From contig CAZIOS010000011.1 of assembly GCA_964540905.1 (NCBI GenBank), forward strand, positions 1-64,000: a stretch of DNA of 64,000 bases, in the 5' to 3' direction. Below the pieces are notes generated by a model. That model was not told where the DNA came from. It searched no databases and saw only the letters and a program-made list of their open reading frames with translations. Origin of the DNA: VAYN01 sp964540905. GTDB taxonomy: Bacteria; Actinomycetota; Thermoleophilia; Solirubrobacterales; 70-9. The stretch's first letter is position 1, and every line of letters begins with the position of its first letter. Made by a program: the position numbers and the translations under genes. This document shows, one piece after another, positions 48,121 to 55,848 of this stretch.

Positions 48121-48494
48121 CTTTCGGTGAATATGTCCGGGCGCAGCTTCAGCGCCTTGTCCATCGCCTCTTTGTCGGCGAAGCCCAAGACAACCTTGGC
48201 CTGCGTTTCCGCCACCTTGGCCTGTTCCTCGGCCTTGTCGCGCTTCACCTTTTCCTCATCGGCGGTCTTGTGCGCCTGCCGGGAGTCTTCCCTCGCCGCC
48301 GCGGTCGCCTGCTGGCCGAAGAAGTAGGTGGGTACCGCCCCGGTGATGACGCCGACCAGGGTGCCGAGCACGGCCCATACCTTGAGGCCAGAGTCGATTC
48401 CTTCCTTCTCGAAGACGACGATGAAGATCCCGCCGGCCAGGGCGATGAGCGCCAAGGCGATGATCGTGGACTGCCAACTGGGCTTGCTGTTCAC
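48117..48494 (-). CDS. Two-helix membrane protein with C-terminal coiled coil
   Basis: 125 residues: two hydrophobic helices (STIIALALIALAGGIFIVVF and VWAVLGTLVGVITGAVPTYFFG) and then a charged heptad-like coiled coil (AAAREDSRQAHKTADEEKVKRDKAEEQAKVAETQ). GTG at 48494 chosen for GGGGAG seven bases upstream; a GTG five codons earlier is possible. Partner of the membrane protein at 46855. Function unknown. Confidence 0.65.
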   Translation of the reverse strand: MNSKPSWQSTIIALALIALAGGIFIVVFEKEGIDSGLKVWAVLGTLVGVITGAVPTYFFGQQATAAAREDSRQAHKTADEEKVKRDKAEEQAKVAETQAKVVLGFADKEAMDKALKLRPDIFTES

Positions 48495-48506
48495 GGAGTG
48501 TCTCCC

Positions 48507-48554
48507 CACGTAGGACTGGTTAATAGCACCCGATTAAAACAGCAAACCTACGTG
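48507..48554. promoter_or_regulatory. Inverted repeat around the promoter of the unknown membrane operon
   Basis: CACGTAGG (48507-48514) and CCTACGTG (48547-48554) are exact reverse complements, 32 bp apart. The AT-rich stretch between them reads on the minus strand as GGTGCTATTAACC with a -10-like TATTAA. A likely operator for the genes downstream. Confidence 0.45.
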
Positions 48555-48588
48555 AAGGGAGGGCCGGCTCGGCGACCGGCGCGACGGC

Positions 48589-51411
48589 TCAGCCGCAGCC
48601 GGTGTTGTTGCCGCACGAGGAGCAGGTGTAGCAGGAGCCCGTCCGCTGCATCATGCCGCCGCACTGCTCGCAGGCCGGGCCGAGGTCGAGGCCCTTCATC
48701 CTCGCCGGGCGGACCGGGGGGGAGTCGGTGAAGGCCGCCGCCGCGGGGACCGGCTCGCTCGCCTTGGCCTTCGCCGCCGCGCCGCCGCCGTTGGCCGGCT
48801 TGGCGTGACCGTTGCCGCCGTTGGCCGGGCCGGCGGTGTCGGTCGCGATCCCGAGCCCGAGCTGGGCGGTCTCGGCCTCCTGTTTGGCCCGCACCTCGCT
48901 GGTCATGATCCCCAATTCCTCGAGCGTGTCGGTGTCCTCGACGAAGCGGCTGGCGACCCAGCGCATGATGTAGTCGGGCAGCGATTTGGCGAAGGGGATC
49001 TCCGGGTTGCCGGTGATGCCCTCCGGCTCGAAGCGCATGTAGCTGAACTTGCGCACGAAGTCTTCGAGCGGCACGCCGTACTGGAGCCCGAGCGAGATCG
49101 CCGTCGCGAAGGCGTTCATCAGCCCCCGCATCGTCGAGCCCTCCTTGCCGATGTCGGTGAGGAAGATCTCGCCGACCGAGCCGTCCTCGTATTTGCCGGC
49201 GGTGATGTAGCCCTCGTGGCCGGCGATCGAGAACTTGTGGGTGATCGATTCGCGCTCGCGCGGCATCCGTTTGCGCTCCGGCGGCGCCGCCACGACCTCG
49301 ACCTCCTTCTCCTCCTGGGCGTCGGTGCGCAGCGCCTGCGCCGTCTTCGAGCCGTCGCGGTAGATCGCCAGCGCCTTGAGGCCGCCGGTCCAGCCGCGCG
49401 TGTAGGCGTCGGCGATGTCGGCGATCGTCGCCGACTGCGGCAGGTTGACCGTCTTCGAGATCGCCCCGGAGATGAACGGCTGCGTCGCCGCCATCATGTC
49501 GATGTGGCCGGTATGGGAGATCGCCCGCTCGCCGACCGCGACGTCGAACACCGGCAGGTGCTCGTCCTTGAGGCCGGGGGCGCCGACGATCGTGTTCTTC
49601 TCGGCGATGTGGGCGTTGATCTGGTCGATCTCCGCCTCCGAGTAGCCCATCGCCCGCAGCGCCATCGGCACCGACTGGTTGACGATCGTCATCTGGCCGC
49701 CGCCGACCAGCTCCTTGAACTTGACCAGCGAGAAGTCGGGCTCGATCCCGGTCGTGTCGCAGTCCATCAGGAAGCTGATCGTCCCGGTCGGCGCCAGCAC
49801 CGTCGCCTGCGCGTTGCGGTAGCCGTGCTCCTCGCCGAGCTCGACCGCCTCGTCCCAGGCCCGCTGCGCGGCCGCGAGCAGATCGCCCTTGATCCCGCTC
49901 GGGTCGACGTCGTGGGAGGCGTCGCGGTGCATCCGCATCACCCCGTTGTGGGCGTCGCGGTTGAGCTCGTAGGCCTCGTAGGGGCCGGTGGCGCCGGCGG
50001 CGATCAGCGCCGACTGGCGGTAGGCGCGGCCGGTCATCAGCGCCGTGATCGCGGCGGCGACGTTGCGGCCGGCGTCGGAGTCGTAGGGGAGGCCGTCCGA
50101 CATCAGCAGGGCGCCGAGGTTTGCGTAGCCGAGCCCGAGCTGGCGGAAGCGGTTGGCGTTGGCGGTGATCTCCTCGGTCGGGTAGCTGGAGAAGCCGACG
50201 ACGATCTCCTGGGCGAGGAAGACGATGTCGACCGCGTGCTCGAAGGGCTCGACGTCGAAGCTGCCGTCCTCGCGGCGGAATTTCATCAGGTTGAGCGAGG
50301 CCAGGTTGCAGGCCGAGTCGTCGACGTGCATGTACTCGCTGCAGGGGTTGGAGGCGTTGATCCGGCCCGACTCGGGGCAGGTGTGCCAGCGGTTGATCGT
50401 GGTGTCGTACTGGATGCCGGGGTCGGCGCAGCGCCAAGCGGCGTCGGCGATCTGGTTCATCAGCCCGCGCGCGTCGAGCGTCTCCACCGGCTCGCCGGTG
50501 ACCCGCGCGGTCAGCTGCCAGTCCTCGCCGGCCTCGACCGCCTGCATGAAGTCGTCGGTGACGCGGACCGAGTTGTTGGCGTTCTGGTACTGGATCGAGG
50601 TGAAGCCCTCGCCGTCGATCGACATGTCGAAGCCGGCTTCGCGCAGCGCTTCGGCCTTCTTCTCCTCGTCGGCCTTGCACCAGATGAAGTGCTCGATGTC
50701 CGGGTGGTCGACGTCGAGCACGACCATCTTCGCCGCCCGCCGCGTCTTGCCGCCGGACTTGATCGTGCCGGCCCAGGCGTCGGCGCCGCGCATGAAGGAG
50801 ACCGGGCCGCTGGCGGTGCCGCCCTTCTTCAGCGGCTCGGTCGAGCCGCGGATGTTGGAGAGGTTGATGCCGGAGCCGGAGCCGCCGCGGAAGATCTTGC
50901 CCTCTTTGGTGTTCCAGTCCAAGATGCTCTCCATCGTGTCCTCGACGCTGAGGATGAAGCAGGCGCTGCACTGCGGCGTCTCCTCGAAGCCGACGTTGAA
51001 CCAGACCGGCGAGTTGAAGGCCGCTTTCTGGTTGAGCAGGATCGAGGTCAGCTCCGCCTCGAAGGCGCCGGCGTCCTCGTCGGAGGCGAAGTAGCCGCCG
51101 TCGCGCCCCCAGTTCGAGATCGTCCCGGCGACGCGGCCGATCATCTGTTTGACCGAGCTCTCGCGCTCGGGGCTGCCGAGCTGCCCGCGGAAGTACTTCT
51201 GGGCGACGATGTTGGTCGCGTTCTGGGACCAGCTCTTGGGGAACTCGACCCCGCGCTGCTCGAATGCCGGGCTCTCGGGATTGCCGATCACCGCGTCGCG
51301 GAGCTCCCACTCGACCTGGTCGAAGGGATGCACGCCGGCAGTCGAGAACCGCCGCTCTATCGAGAGGCCCTGCAGACCGTTTTGGGGAGCGGTGGTGGCG
51401 GTCTTGGACAT
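48589..51411 (-). CDS. nrdJ: Adenosylcobalamin-dependent (class II) ribonucleotide reductase
   Basis: 940 residues; converts ribonucleotides to deoxyribonucleotides with B12 radical chemistry. The active-site region shows NPCSEYMHVDDSACNLASLNL and the early CSACFILSVEDTMESILDW. Barrel end motif PTGTISFLMDCDTTGIEPDFSLV. A TSCPD-type domain (REGITHKFSIAGHEGYITAGKYEDGS-like) follows, then a linker rich in Gly/Ala and a C-terminal zinc-ribbon-like tail CEQCGGMMQRTGSCYTCSSCGNNTGCG, whose end Cys pair would re-reduce the active site. ATG at 51411 after GAGGAGAAG. It is preceded by the Cys-rich uORF at 51459. Confidence 0.96.
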   Translation of the reverse strand: MSKTATTAPQNGLQGLSIERRFSTAGVHPFDQVEWELRDAVIGNPESPAFEQRGVEFPKSWSQNATNIVAQKYFRGQLGSPERESSVKQMIGRVAGTISNWGRDGGYFASDEDAGAFEAELTSILLNQKAAFNSPVWFNVGFEETPQCSACFILSVEDTMESILDWNTKEGKIFRGGSGSGINLSNIRGSTEPLKKGGTASGPVSFMRGADAWAGTIKSGGKTRRAAKMVVLDVDHPDIEHFIWCKADEEKKAEALREAGFDMSIDGEGFTSIQYQNANNSVRVTDDFMQAVEAGEDWQLTARVTGEPVETLDARGLMNQIADAAWRCADPGIQYDTTINRWHTCPESGRINASNPCSEYMHVDDSACNLASLNLMKFRREDGSFDVEPFEHAVDIVFLAQEIVVGFSSYPTEEITANANRFRQLGLGYANLGALLMSDGLPYDSDAGRNVAAAITALMTGRAYRQSALIAAGATGPYEAYELNRDAHNGVMRMHRDASHDVDPSGIKGDLLAAAQRAWDEAVELGEEHGYRNAQATVLAPTGTISFLMDCDTTGIEPDFSLVKFKELVGGGQMTIVNQSVPMALRAMGYSEAEIDQINAHIAEKNTIVGAPGLKDEHLPVFDVAVGERAISHTGHIDMMAATQPFISGAISKTVNLPQSATIADIADAYTRGWTGGLKALAIYRDGSKTAQALRTDAQEEKEVEVVAAPPERKRMPRERESITHKFSIAGHEGYITAGKYEDGSVGEIFLTDIGKEGSTMRGLMNAFATAISLGLQYGVPLEDFVRKFSYMRFEPEGITGNPEIPFAKSLPDYIMRWVASRFVEDTDTLEELGIMTSEVRAKQEAETAQLGLGIATDTAGPANGGNGHAKPANGGGAAAKAKASEPVPAAAAFTDSPPVRPARMKGLDLGPACEQCGGMMQRTGSCYTCSSCGNNTGCG

Positions 51412-51458
51412 CGAACTTCTCCTCTCGCAGCGACTTTCAGATGGGCTGAGCAGGATCG

Positions 51459-51509
51459 TCAACGAGTCGGACAGACTTTGCGATCGCAGTTCCCGCAAAA
51501 GCCGCACAT
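51459..51509 (-). CDS. 16-residue cysteine-rich leader ORF of nrdJ
   Basis: The frame encodes MCGFCGNCDRKVCPTR, with four Cys in sixteen residues (C-x2-C-x2-C...C). AAAGG stands six bases before its ATG, a better ribosome site than many genes here. The stop is 47 bp before the nrdJ ATG. Too short for routine gene callers. A leader peptide for translation-coupled control is plausible, since cysteine availability or metal could stall the ribosome. Expression not proven. Confidence 0.45.
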   Translation of the reverse strand: MCGFCGNCDRKVCPTR

Positions 51510-51542
51510 TTCGCGCCTTTCTCCCTCTATGGTGACAAGACG

Positions 51543-52247
51543 ATGATGCGGGCGAGGGCCGCCGAGAGGGCGGAATCTGCAAAGGAAGTTGCAAGCGAGG
51601 CGATCGCCGCGGTCAAGCCGAAGCTGCGCGGGGTCTCGCACGAGTGGGCCTTCTTCCTCTCGCTCGGCTTCGGCGCCACCCTGATCATCCTCGCGAAAAC
51701 GCCGAAGGCGACCCTGGCGGTGGCGATCTACGCGGTCAGCCTCTCGGCCCTGTTCGGCACCAGCGCCCTCTACCACCGCGTCAACTGGACCCGGCCCAAC
51801 GTGCGCCTCTGGATGCGGCGCCTGGATCACTCGATGATCTTCTTCCTCATCGCCGGCACCTACACGCCGTTCGCGCTGCTGGTCCTGCACGGCGCCCTCG
51901 CCAGCGCGATCCTGATCGTCGTCTGGATCGGCGCGATCGCTGGCGCGATCGTCGAGATGGTCTGGATCGACCACCCGAAATGGGTGGCGGCGCTGATCTA
52001 CCTCGCGCTCGGCTGGGTCGCCGTCGCCGCCTTCCCCGAGCTCTGGTCGGCGATCGGGGTCGGCGGCACCCTGCTGGTCGCCGCCGGCGGCCTCCTCTAC
52101 ACCGCCGGCGCCGTCGTCTACGCGACCCAGCGCCCCAACCCCAACCCGGCGATCTTCGGCTACCACGAGGTCTTCCACCTCTTCGTGATCGCCGCCGCGA
52201 TCGCCCACTTCTCGGCGATCGCCTTCTTCGCCCTGCCGCACCGCTAG
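51543..52247 (+). CDS. PAQR/haemolysin III-family membrane protein (TrhA)
   Basis: 234 residues, seven helices. Metal-site residues as in the family: the Ser/His of SALYHRVNW, RLDHSMIFFLIAGTYTPF (Asp, His), and FGYHEVFHLFVIAAAIAHF (two His) near the C-terminus. The N-terminal 30 residues are basic and helical. Divergent from nrdJ leader with a 33-bp gap. Family role: membrane homeostasis. Confidence 0.92.
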   Translation: MMRARAAERAESAKEVASEAIAAVKPKLRGVSHEWAFFLSLGFGATLIILAKTPKATLAVAIYAVSLSALFGTSALYHRVNWTRPNVRLWMRRLDHSMIFFLIAGTYTPFALLVLHGALASAILIVVWIGAIAGAIVEMVWIDHPKWVAALIYLALGWVAVAAFPELWSAIGVGGTLLVAAGGLLYTAGAVVYATQRPNPNPAIFGYHEVFHLFVIAAAIAHFSAIAFFALPHR

Positions 52248-52804
52248 ACGGCCAGCGCCTCGGCCTCCTCGACCGCGGCGACCAGCTCGCTGAGGATCTG
52301 CTCGAGCTGCTCGGAGAGCTGGGGGTCCAGCTCCAGGCGGCCGTCCTCGACCGCGAGCTCGGCGGCTTTGGCCACCGGCAGTTCCGCCTCGACCACGCGG
52401 CCGCCGAGGGCGCCCAGCACCTTGCGCGTCTCCGCCTGCGCCCAGACCGCGCCGAACATGCCGGTCGAGGCGCCGATCACCGCCGCCGGCTTGCCGTTGA
52501 GGGCGCTCTTGCCGGCCGGGCGCGAGGCCCAGTCCAGCGCGTTCTTGAGCACGCCCGGGATCGAGTGGTTGTACTCCGGCGTCGCCACCAGGACGGCGTC
52601 GGCCTCGCGAATCGCCTCGCGCAGCTCCTCCACCACCGCCGGCACCCCCGCCGCTTCGGCGTCGGCGTCGTAGGGCGGGATCTCCCGCAACCGCCCGAAC
52701 TCGACCAGCTCCGCCCCGGCGGGCAGCCGCTCGGCGGCTGCCCGCAGCAGGGCGGTGTTGTGCGAGTCCCGGCGCAGGCTGCCGGATATGCCCAGGACCC
52801 GCAT
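52244..52804 (-). CDS. NADPH-dependent FMN reductase family protein
   Basis: 186 residues, flavodoxin-like fold. MRVLGISGSLRRDSHNTALLRAA carries the FMN phosphate loop GSLRRDSHN, and ATPEYNHSIPGVLKNALDW is the family core that binds FMN ring; KPAAVIGASTGMFG follows. ATG at 52804. The TAG shares CTAG with the convergent PAQR gene stop. Only 2 bp separate it from the upstream YceI gene, so both are likely co-transcribed. Confidence 0.92.
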   Translation of the reverse strand: MRVLGISGSLRRDSHNTALLRAAAERLPAGAELVEFGRLREIPPYDADAEAAGVPAVVEELREAIREADAVLVATPEYNHSIPGVLKNALDWASRPAGKSALNGKPAAVIGASTGMFGAVWAQAETRKVLGALGGRVVEAELPVAKAAELAVEDGRLELDPQLSEQLEQILSELVAAVEEAEALAV

Positions 52805-52806
52805 CG

Positions 52807-53361
52807 CTACTCGGCCTCCGCGACGAGCTCCAGGTCGACGGCGATGTCGACGTCGAACTCGAGCGCCTGGCCGCCGCTGGGCAGGTCGGCGTTCCAGTCG
52901 AGCCCGAAGCTGCGACGGTCGATCCTGGTCGCCAGCGAGAGCCCGACTCGGGCGTTGCCGCCGAGGTCCGCCCCGACCTGGCCGATGCGGCCGCTGGCCT
53001 GCACCTCGTGGGTCTGGCCGCGGATCTCCAACTGGCCGCGCACGGTCACCTCGTTGCCCTCGCCGAGGGCAATCTCGGTCGACTCGAACTTGAGCTGCGG
53101 GTGGCGCTCGGCGTCGAAGAAGTCGGGGGAGAGGAGGTGGCCCTTGAGCTGGTCCTCGTTGATATCGATGCTGTCGACCTCGACCGTGCCGGTCAGCTTC
53201 GGCGCCTCGCCTCCCTCGAGCTTCGCCTCGTAGGCCTCGAAGCCGCTGCGGAAGGTGGCGACGCCGTTGTGGACGACGGCGAAGTGGATAGTCGAGTGGA
53301 CCGGGTCCACGGTGTAGGTCCCGGCCGGGACTGCCTGCTGGGTGACGGTCTCGGTGCTCAT
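52807..53361 (-). CDS. YceI-family protein
   Basis: 184 residues, lipocalin-like barrel for isoprenoid binding. GTYTVDPVHSTIHFAVVHNGVATFRSGFEAYEA is the diagnostic start, then KGHLLSPDFFDAERHPQLKFEST and a C-terminal DRRSFGLDWNADLPSGGQALEFDVDIAVDLELVA. No signal peptide, so cytoplasmic. ATG at 53361 with AGAGGAA upstream. Divergent from the MarR gene, which probably regulates it. Confidence 0.93.
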   Translation of the reverse strand: MSTETVTQQAVPAGTYTVDPVHSTIHFAVVHNGVATFRSGFEAYEAKLEGGEAPKLTGTVEVDSIDINEDQLKGHLLSPDFFDAERHPQLKFESTEIALGEGNEVTVRGQLEIRGQTHEVQASGRIGQVGADLGGNARVGLSLATRIDRRSFGLDWNADLPSGGQALEFDVDIAVDLELVAEAE

Positions 53362-53441
53362 CTTGGTTCCTCTCAAGTCTGTTGTCGGATAAACGATTGA
53401 CGCAGAAACCATCGTAGCAGAAAAGCTTGTATCTACAACTA

Positions 53442-53453
53442 TTGTCCCGACAA
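53442..53453. promoter_or_regulatory. Candidate MarR operator in the YceI-MarR intergenic region
   Basis: TTGTCCCGACAA: TTGTC/GACAA arms around two bases. A second half-site-like GTTGTCGGATAAACG lies at 53381-53395 closer to the YceI gene. The region also has minus-strand TTGTAG - 16 bp - TACGAT (53413-53440) as a plausible YceI promoter. AT-rich compared with surroundings. Confidence 0.45.
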
Positions 53454-53479
53454 CGTTCATCTGCGATGATCCGGAGGCG

Positions 53480-53980
53480 ATGACCGAGCCAGCGACCGCG
53501 ACCAAGAGCCCCGCCGCGAAGGGCGAGTGCCCTGCCGAGACCCCCCACGGCCAGGCCTGGGGCGCCCTCGCCCGCACCCACGCCGCCGTCTCCCAGCGCC
53601 TGCAGGAGGCGCTCGCGCAGGGCGACTTCCCGCCGCTGCCCTGGTACGAGGTGCTCGCCACGGTCGCCGAGGCGCCGGAGCAGCGGATGCGGATGGGCGA
53701 CCTCGCCGAGGCGCTGGTGATCACCCGCGGCGGCCTCACCAAGCTGGTCGACCGCCTGGTCAAGGCGGGCCTGCTGGAGCGGACCTTCTGCGAGTCCGAT
53801 CGCCGCGTCAGCTACGCGACCCTGCTGCCGGCCGGCGGCCACCTGCTGGCGGAGATGCGGCCGGTGATCGTCGGCGAGCTCGAGCTCGCCTTCTCGGCCC
53901 GGCTCAGCGTCGCCGAGGCGAACGAGCTGCGCGACACCCTGGACCGGGTCCGCTCCTCGGCCTGCAGCGGCGTCGTCTGA
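53480..53980 (+). CDS. MarR-family transcriptional regulator
   Basis: 166 residues; winged helix with MRMGDLAEALVITRGGLTKLVDRLVKAGLLER as the recognition region and DRRVSYATLLPAGGHLLAEM as the wing. The dimerisation helices flank it. ATG at 53480. Presumed repressor of the divergent YceI/FMN-reductase operon through TTGTC-type sites. Confidence 0.9.
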   Translation: MTEPATATKSPAAKGECPAETPHGQAWGALARTHAAVSQRLQEALAQGDFPPLPWYEVLATVAEAPEQRMRMGDLAEALVITRGGLTKLVDRLVKAGLLERTFCESDRRVSYATLLPAGGHLLAEMRPVIVGELELAFSARLSVAEANELRDTLDRVRSSACSGVV

Positions 53981-54001
53981 GCGGGCGCGCCGGGCGCCGC
54001 C

Positions 54002-54748
54002 CTACGCCAGCGCCGCCGCGGCCCGCTCTTTGGCGGACTCGACGATCGCCAGCACCGCCGTCTCGCGGCCGTCGCGCAGCAGCTCGATCGGGTCGGGGTC
54101 GCCGTTGACGATCCCCTCGAAGAACTCCTTGCGGTCCTGGTAGGTCGGCAGCGTCCCCTTGGCCCAGCCGCGGGCGTCGTTGAGGATCACCGCCAGCCGC
54201 GCGTACTCCTCGCCGAACAGCGCCGCCACCTGCCGCTTCATCCGCTTCGCCAGGGCGGGGGAGGCGCCGGCGGTGGAGATCGCGATCGCCAGCGGCCCGG
54301 TGCGGACGATCGCCGGCAGGATGAAGTTGCAGAGCGGCGGCACGTCGACGATGTTGACCAGCATCGCCCGCCGCTCGGCGTCGTCGAAGACGGCGATGTT
54401 GACGTCGGTGTCGTCGGTGCAGGCGATCGCCATGAAGACGCCCTCGAGGTCGGCGGCGCCGGCGTACTCGCGCCGCTCCCACTCGATCGAGCCCTCGCGC
54501 GCCAGGTCCTCCAGCTGCGGGTGGGCGACCGGCGCGATCAGGGTCACGCCGGCGTCGCAGGCGAGCAGCCCCTCGACCTTCTCGAGGCCGATGTCGCCGC
54601 CGCCGACGACCACGCAGCGCCGCCCCTTCAGTTTCAGGCAGGCGATGTAGAACGGGGTCTCGAGCATGTCCCGCACGCAGGACTGATCGCAGATCCCCTT
54701 GCGAAGCTGGCAGACGCACTCCTTGCCGGCGTAGGCCTGGGCGGGCAT
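54002..54748 (-). CDS. Precorrin-2 dehydrogenase / sirohydrochlorin ferrochelatase-like (CysG-N type)
   Basis: 248 residues. NAD-binding: GRRCVVVGGGDIGLEKVEGLLACDAGVTLIAP; core: MLVNIVDVPPLCNFILPAIVRTGPLAIAISTAGASPALAKRMKRQ, the dimerisation motif of the family. Unusual N-terminal leader ECVCQLRKGICDQSC with four Cys ahead of the MLETPFYIACLKL start of the domain. An ATG at 54667 would remove it. Likely in siroheme supply for a sulfite/nitrite reductase, not in this window. Confidence 0.85.
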   Translation of the reverse strand: MPAQAYAGKECVCQLRKGICDQSCVRDMLETPFYIACLKLKGRRCVVVGGGDIGLEKVEGLLACDAGVTLIAPVAHPQLEDLAREGSIEWERREYAGAADLEGVFMAIACTDDTDVNIAVFDDAERRAMLVNIVDVPPLCNFILPAIVRTGPLAIAISTAGASPALAKRMKRQVAALFGEEYARLAVILNDARGWAKGTLPTYQDRKEFFEGIVNGDPDPIELLRDGRETAVLAIVESAKERAAAALA

Positions 54749-54772
54749 GCGAGGGAGGTTAGAGAACCGGGG

Positions 54773-55747
54773 TCAGAGGGAGGCCAGCGTCAGCCGCAGG
54801 CCCTCTTCGAGGCTGGTCGCCGGGCGCCAGCCGAGCTCGTGTTCGGCGCGGCTGGCGTCGAGCGAGATCCGCTGCACCTCGCCGGCCCGCGGCGGCGCGA
54901 ACTCGGGCTCGAAGGCCGCGCCGGCGTGGGGCGCTTTGTTCCCTGACGGGTGGGAGGAAGTCGCCCCACCCAGTCGCCCGAGCGTCTCCACCAGCTCCAG
55001 CACGCTCGCCTCCTCGCCGGTGCCGATGTTGACCGGGCCGGTCGTCTCCGACTCCGCCGCCGCCAGCGCCGCCGCGACCACGTCGCCCACATATATGTAG
55101 TCGCGGGTCTGGCTGCCGTCGCCGTAGATCAGCGGCCGCTCGCCGGCCCGCAGCTTGCCGCAGAAGATCGCGATCACCCCGGCCTCGCCGAGCGGGTCCT
55201 GGCGCGGGCCGTAGACGTTGCCGAGCCGCAGGGCGATGCCGGAGATCCCGTAGAGCCGCTCGTACAGCGCCAGGTAGCCCTCAGCCGCGTACTTGCTCTG
55301 GCCGTAGGCGGACATCGGCGCGATCGCCGTGCTCTCGTCCAGCGGCAGCGGCTTGCCCGCGCCCTCGCCGTAGATCGCGCCGCCGGTGGAGACGAAGACG
55401 AAGCGCCCGGCGCCGCCCAGCCGGGCCGCCTCGAGCACGTTGGCGCTGCCGCCGACGTTGATCGCGGCGTCGAAGGCGGGGTCCTCGATCGACTTGCGGA
55501 CGTCGATCTGGGCGGCGAGGTGGAAGACGGTCTCGGGCCGGCGCTCGGCCGCCAGCGCGCCGAGCGCGGCAGCGTCGCGGATGTCGAGCTCGACCAGCTC
55601 GGCGCCCGCCGCCAGGGCTCCCTCGAGGTTGGCGCGGCGGCCGCTGCGGAGGTCATCGACGACGGTTACCTCGTCGCCGCGCGCCAGCAGCGCGTCGACC
55701 AGGTTCGAGCCGATGAAGCCGGCGCCGCCGGTGACCAGGGACCTCAT
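54773..55747 (-). CDS. NAD-dependent epimerase (GalE/UDP-glucose 4-epimerase-like) with insertion
   Basis: 324 residues, extended SDR. Gly motif TGGAGFIGSNLVDALL, HLAAQIDVRKSIEDP, catalytic S-Y-K in VSTGG and YGQSKYAAEGYL, RLGNVYGPRQDPLGEAGVIAIF, and the C-terminal RISLDASRAEHELGWRPATSLEEGL. The stretch RLGGATSSHPSGNKAPHAGAAF (just before EPEFAPPRAGE) coincides with the palindrome at 54927-54968 and looks like an insert in the substrate-binding part. Substrate probably a nucleotide sugar. Confidence 0.9.
   Translation of the reverse strand: MRSLVTGGAGFIGSNLVDALLARGDEVTVVDDLRSGRRANLEGALAAGAELVELDIRDAAALGALAAERRPETVFHLAAQIDVRKSIEDPAFDAAINVGGSANVLEAARLGGAGRFVFVSTGGAIYGEGAGKPLPLDESTAIAPMSAYGQSKYAAEGYLALYERLYGISGIALRLGNVYGPRQDPLGEAGVIAIFCGKLRAGERPLIYGDGSQTRDYIYVGDVVAAALAAAESETTGPVNIGTGEEASVLELVETLGRLGGATSSHPSGNKAPHAGAAFEPEFAPPRAGEVQRISLDASRAEHELGWRPATSLEEGLRLTLASL
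54927..54968. repeat. Imperfect palindrome inside the epimerase gene
   Basis: Arms 54927-54943 (TGGGGCGCTTTGTTCCC) and 54952-54968 (GGGAGGAAGTCGCCCCA) pair at about 13 of 17 positions, strongest at both ends. Confidence 0.5.
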
Positions 55748-55848
55748 GCGGCCGCCGATCCTACGGGGATCGGCGCGGGGCGGGAGAGCGATCGGCGGCG
55801 AGCGGCCCGAGCGGAACGGCCGAGCGCCCCTGCTACCTTTGCCGCCCG

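Noticed and set aside
51412..51542. Possible cobalamin riboswitch ahead of the B12-dependent nrdJ
   Set aside because: The region is only about 130 bp, includes the short Cys-rich frame, and shows no B12-box-like conserved motif or the expected multi-stem layout.
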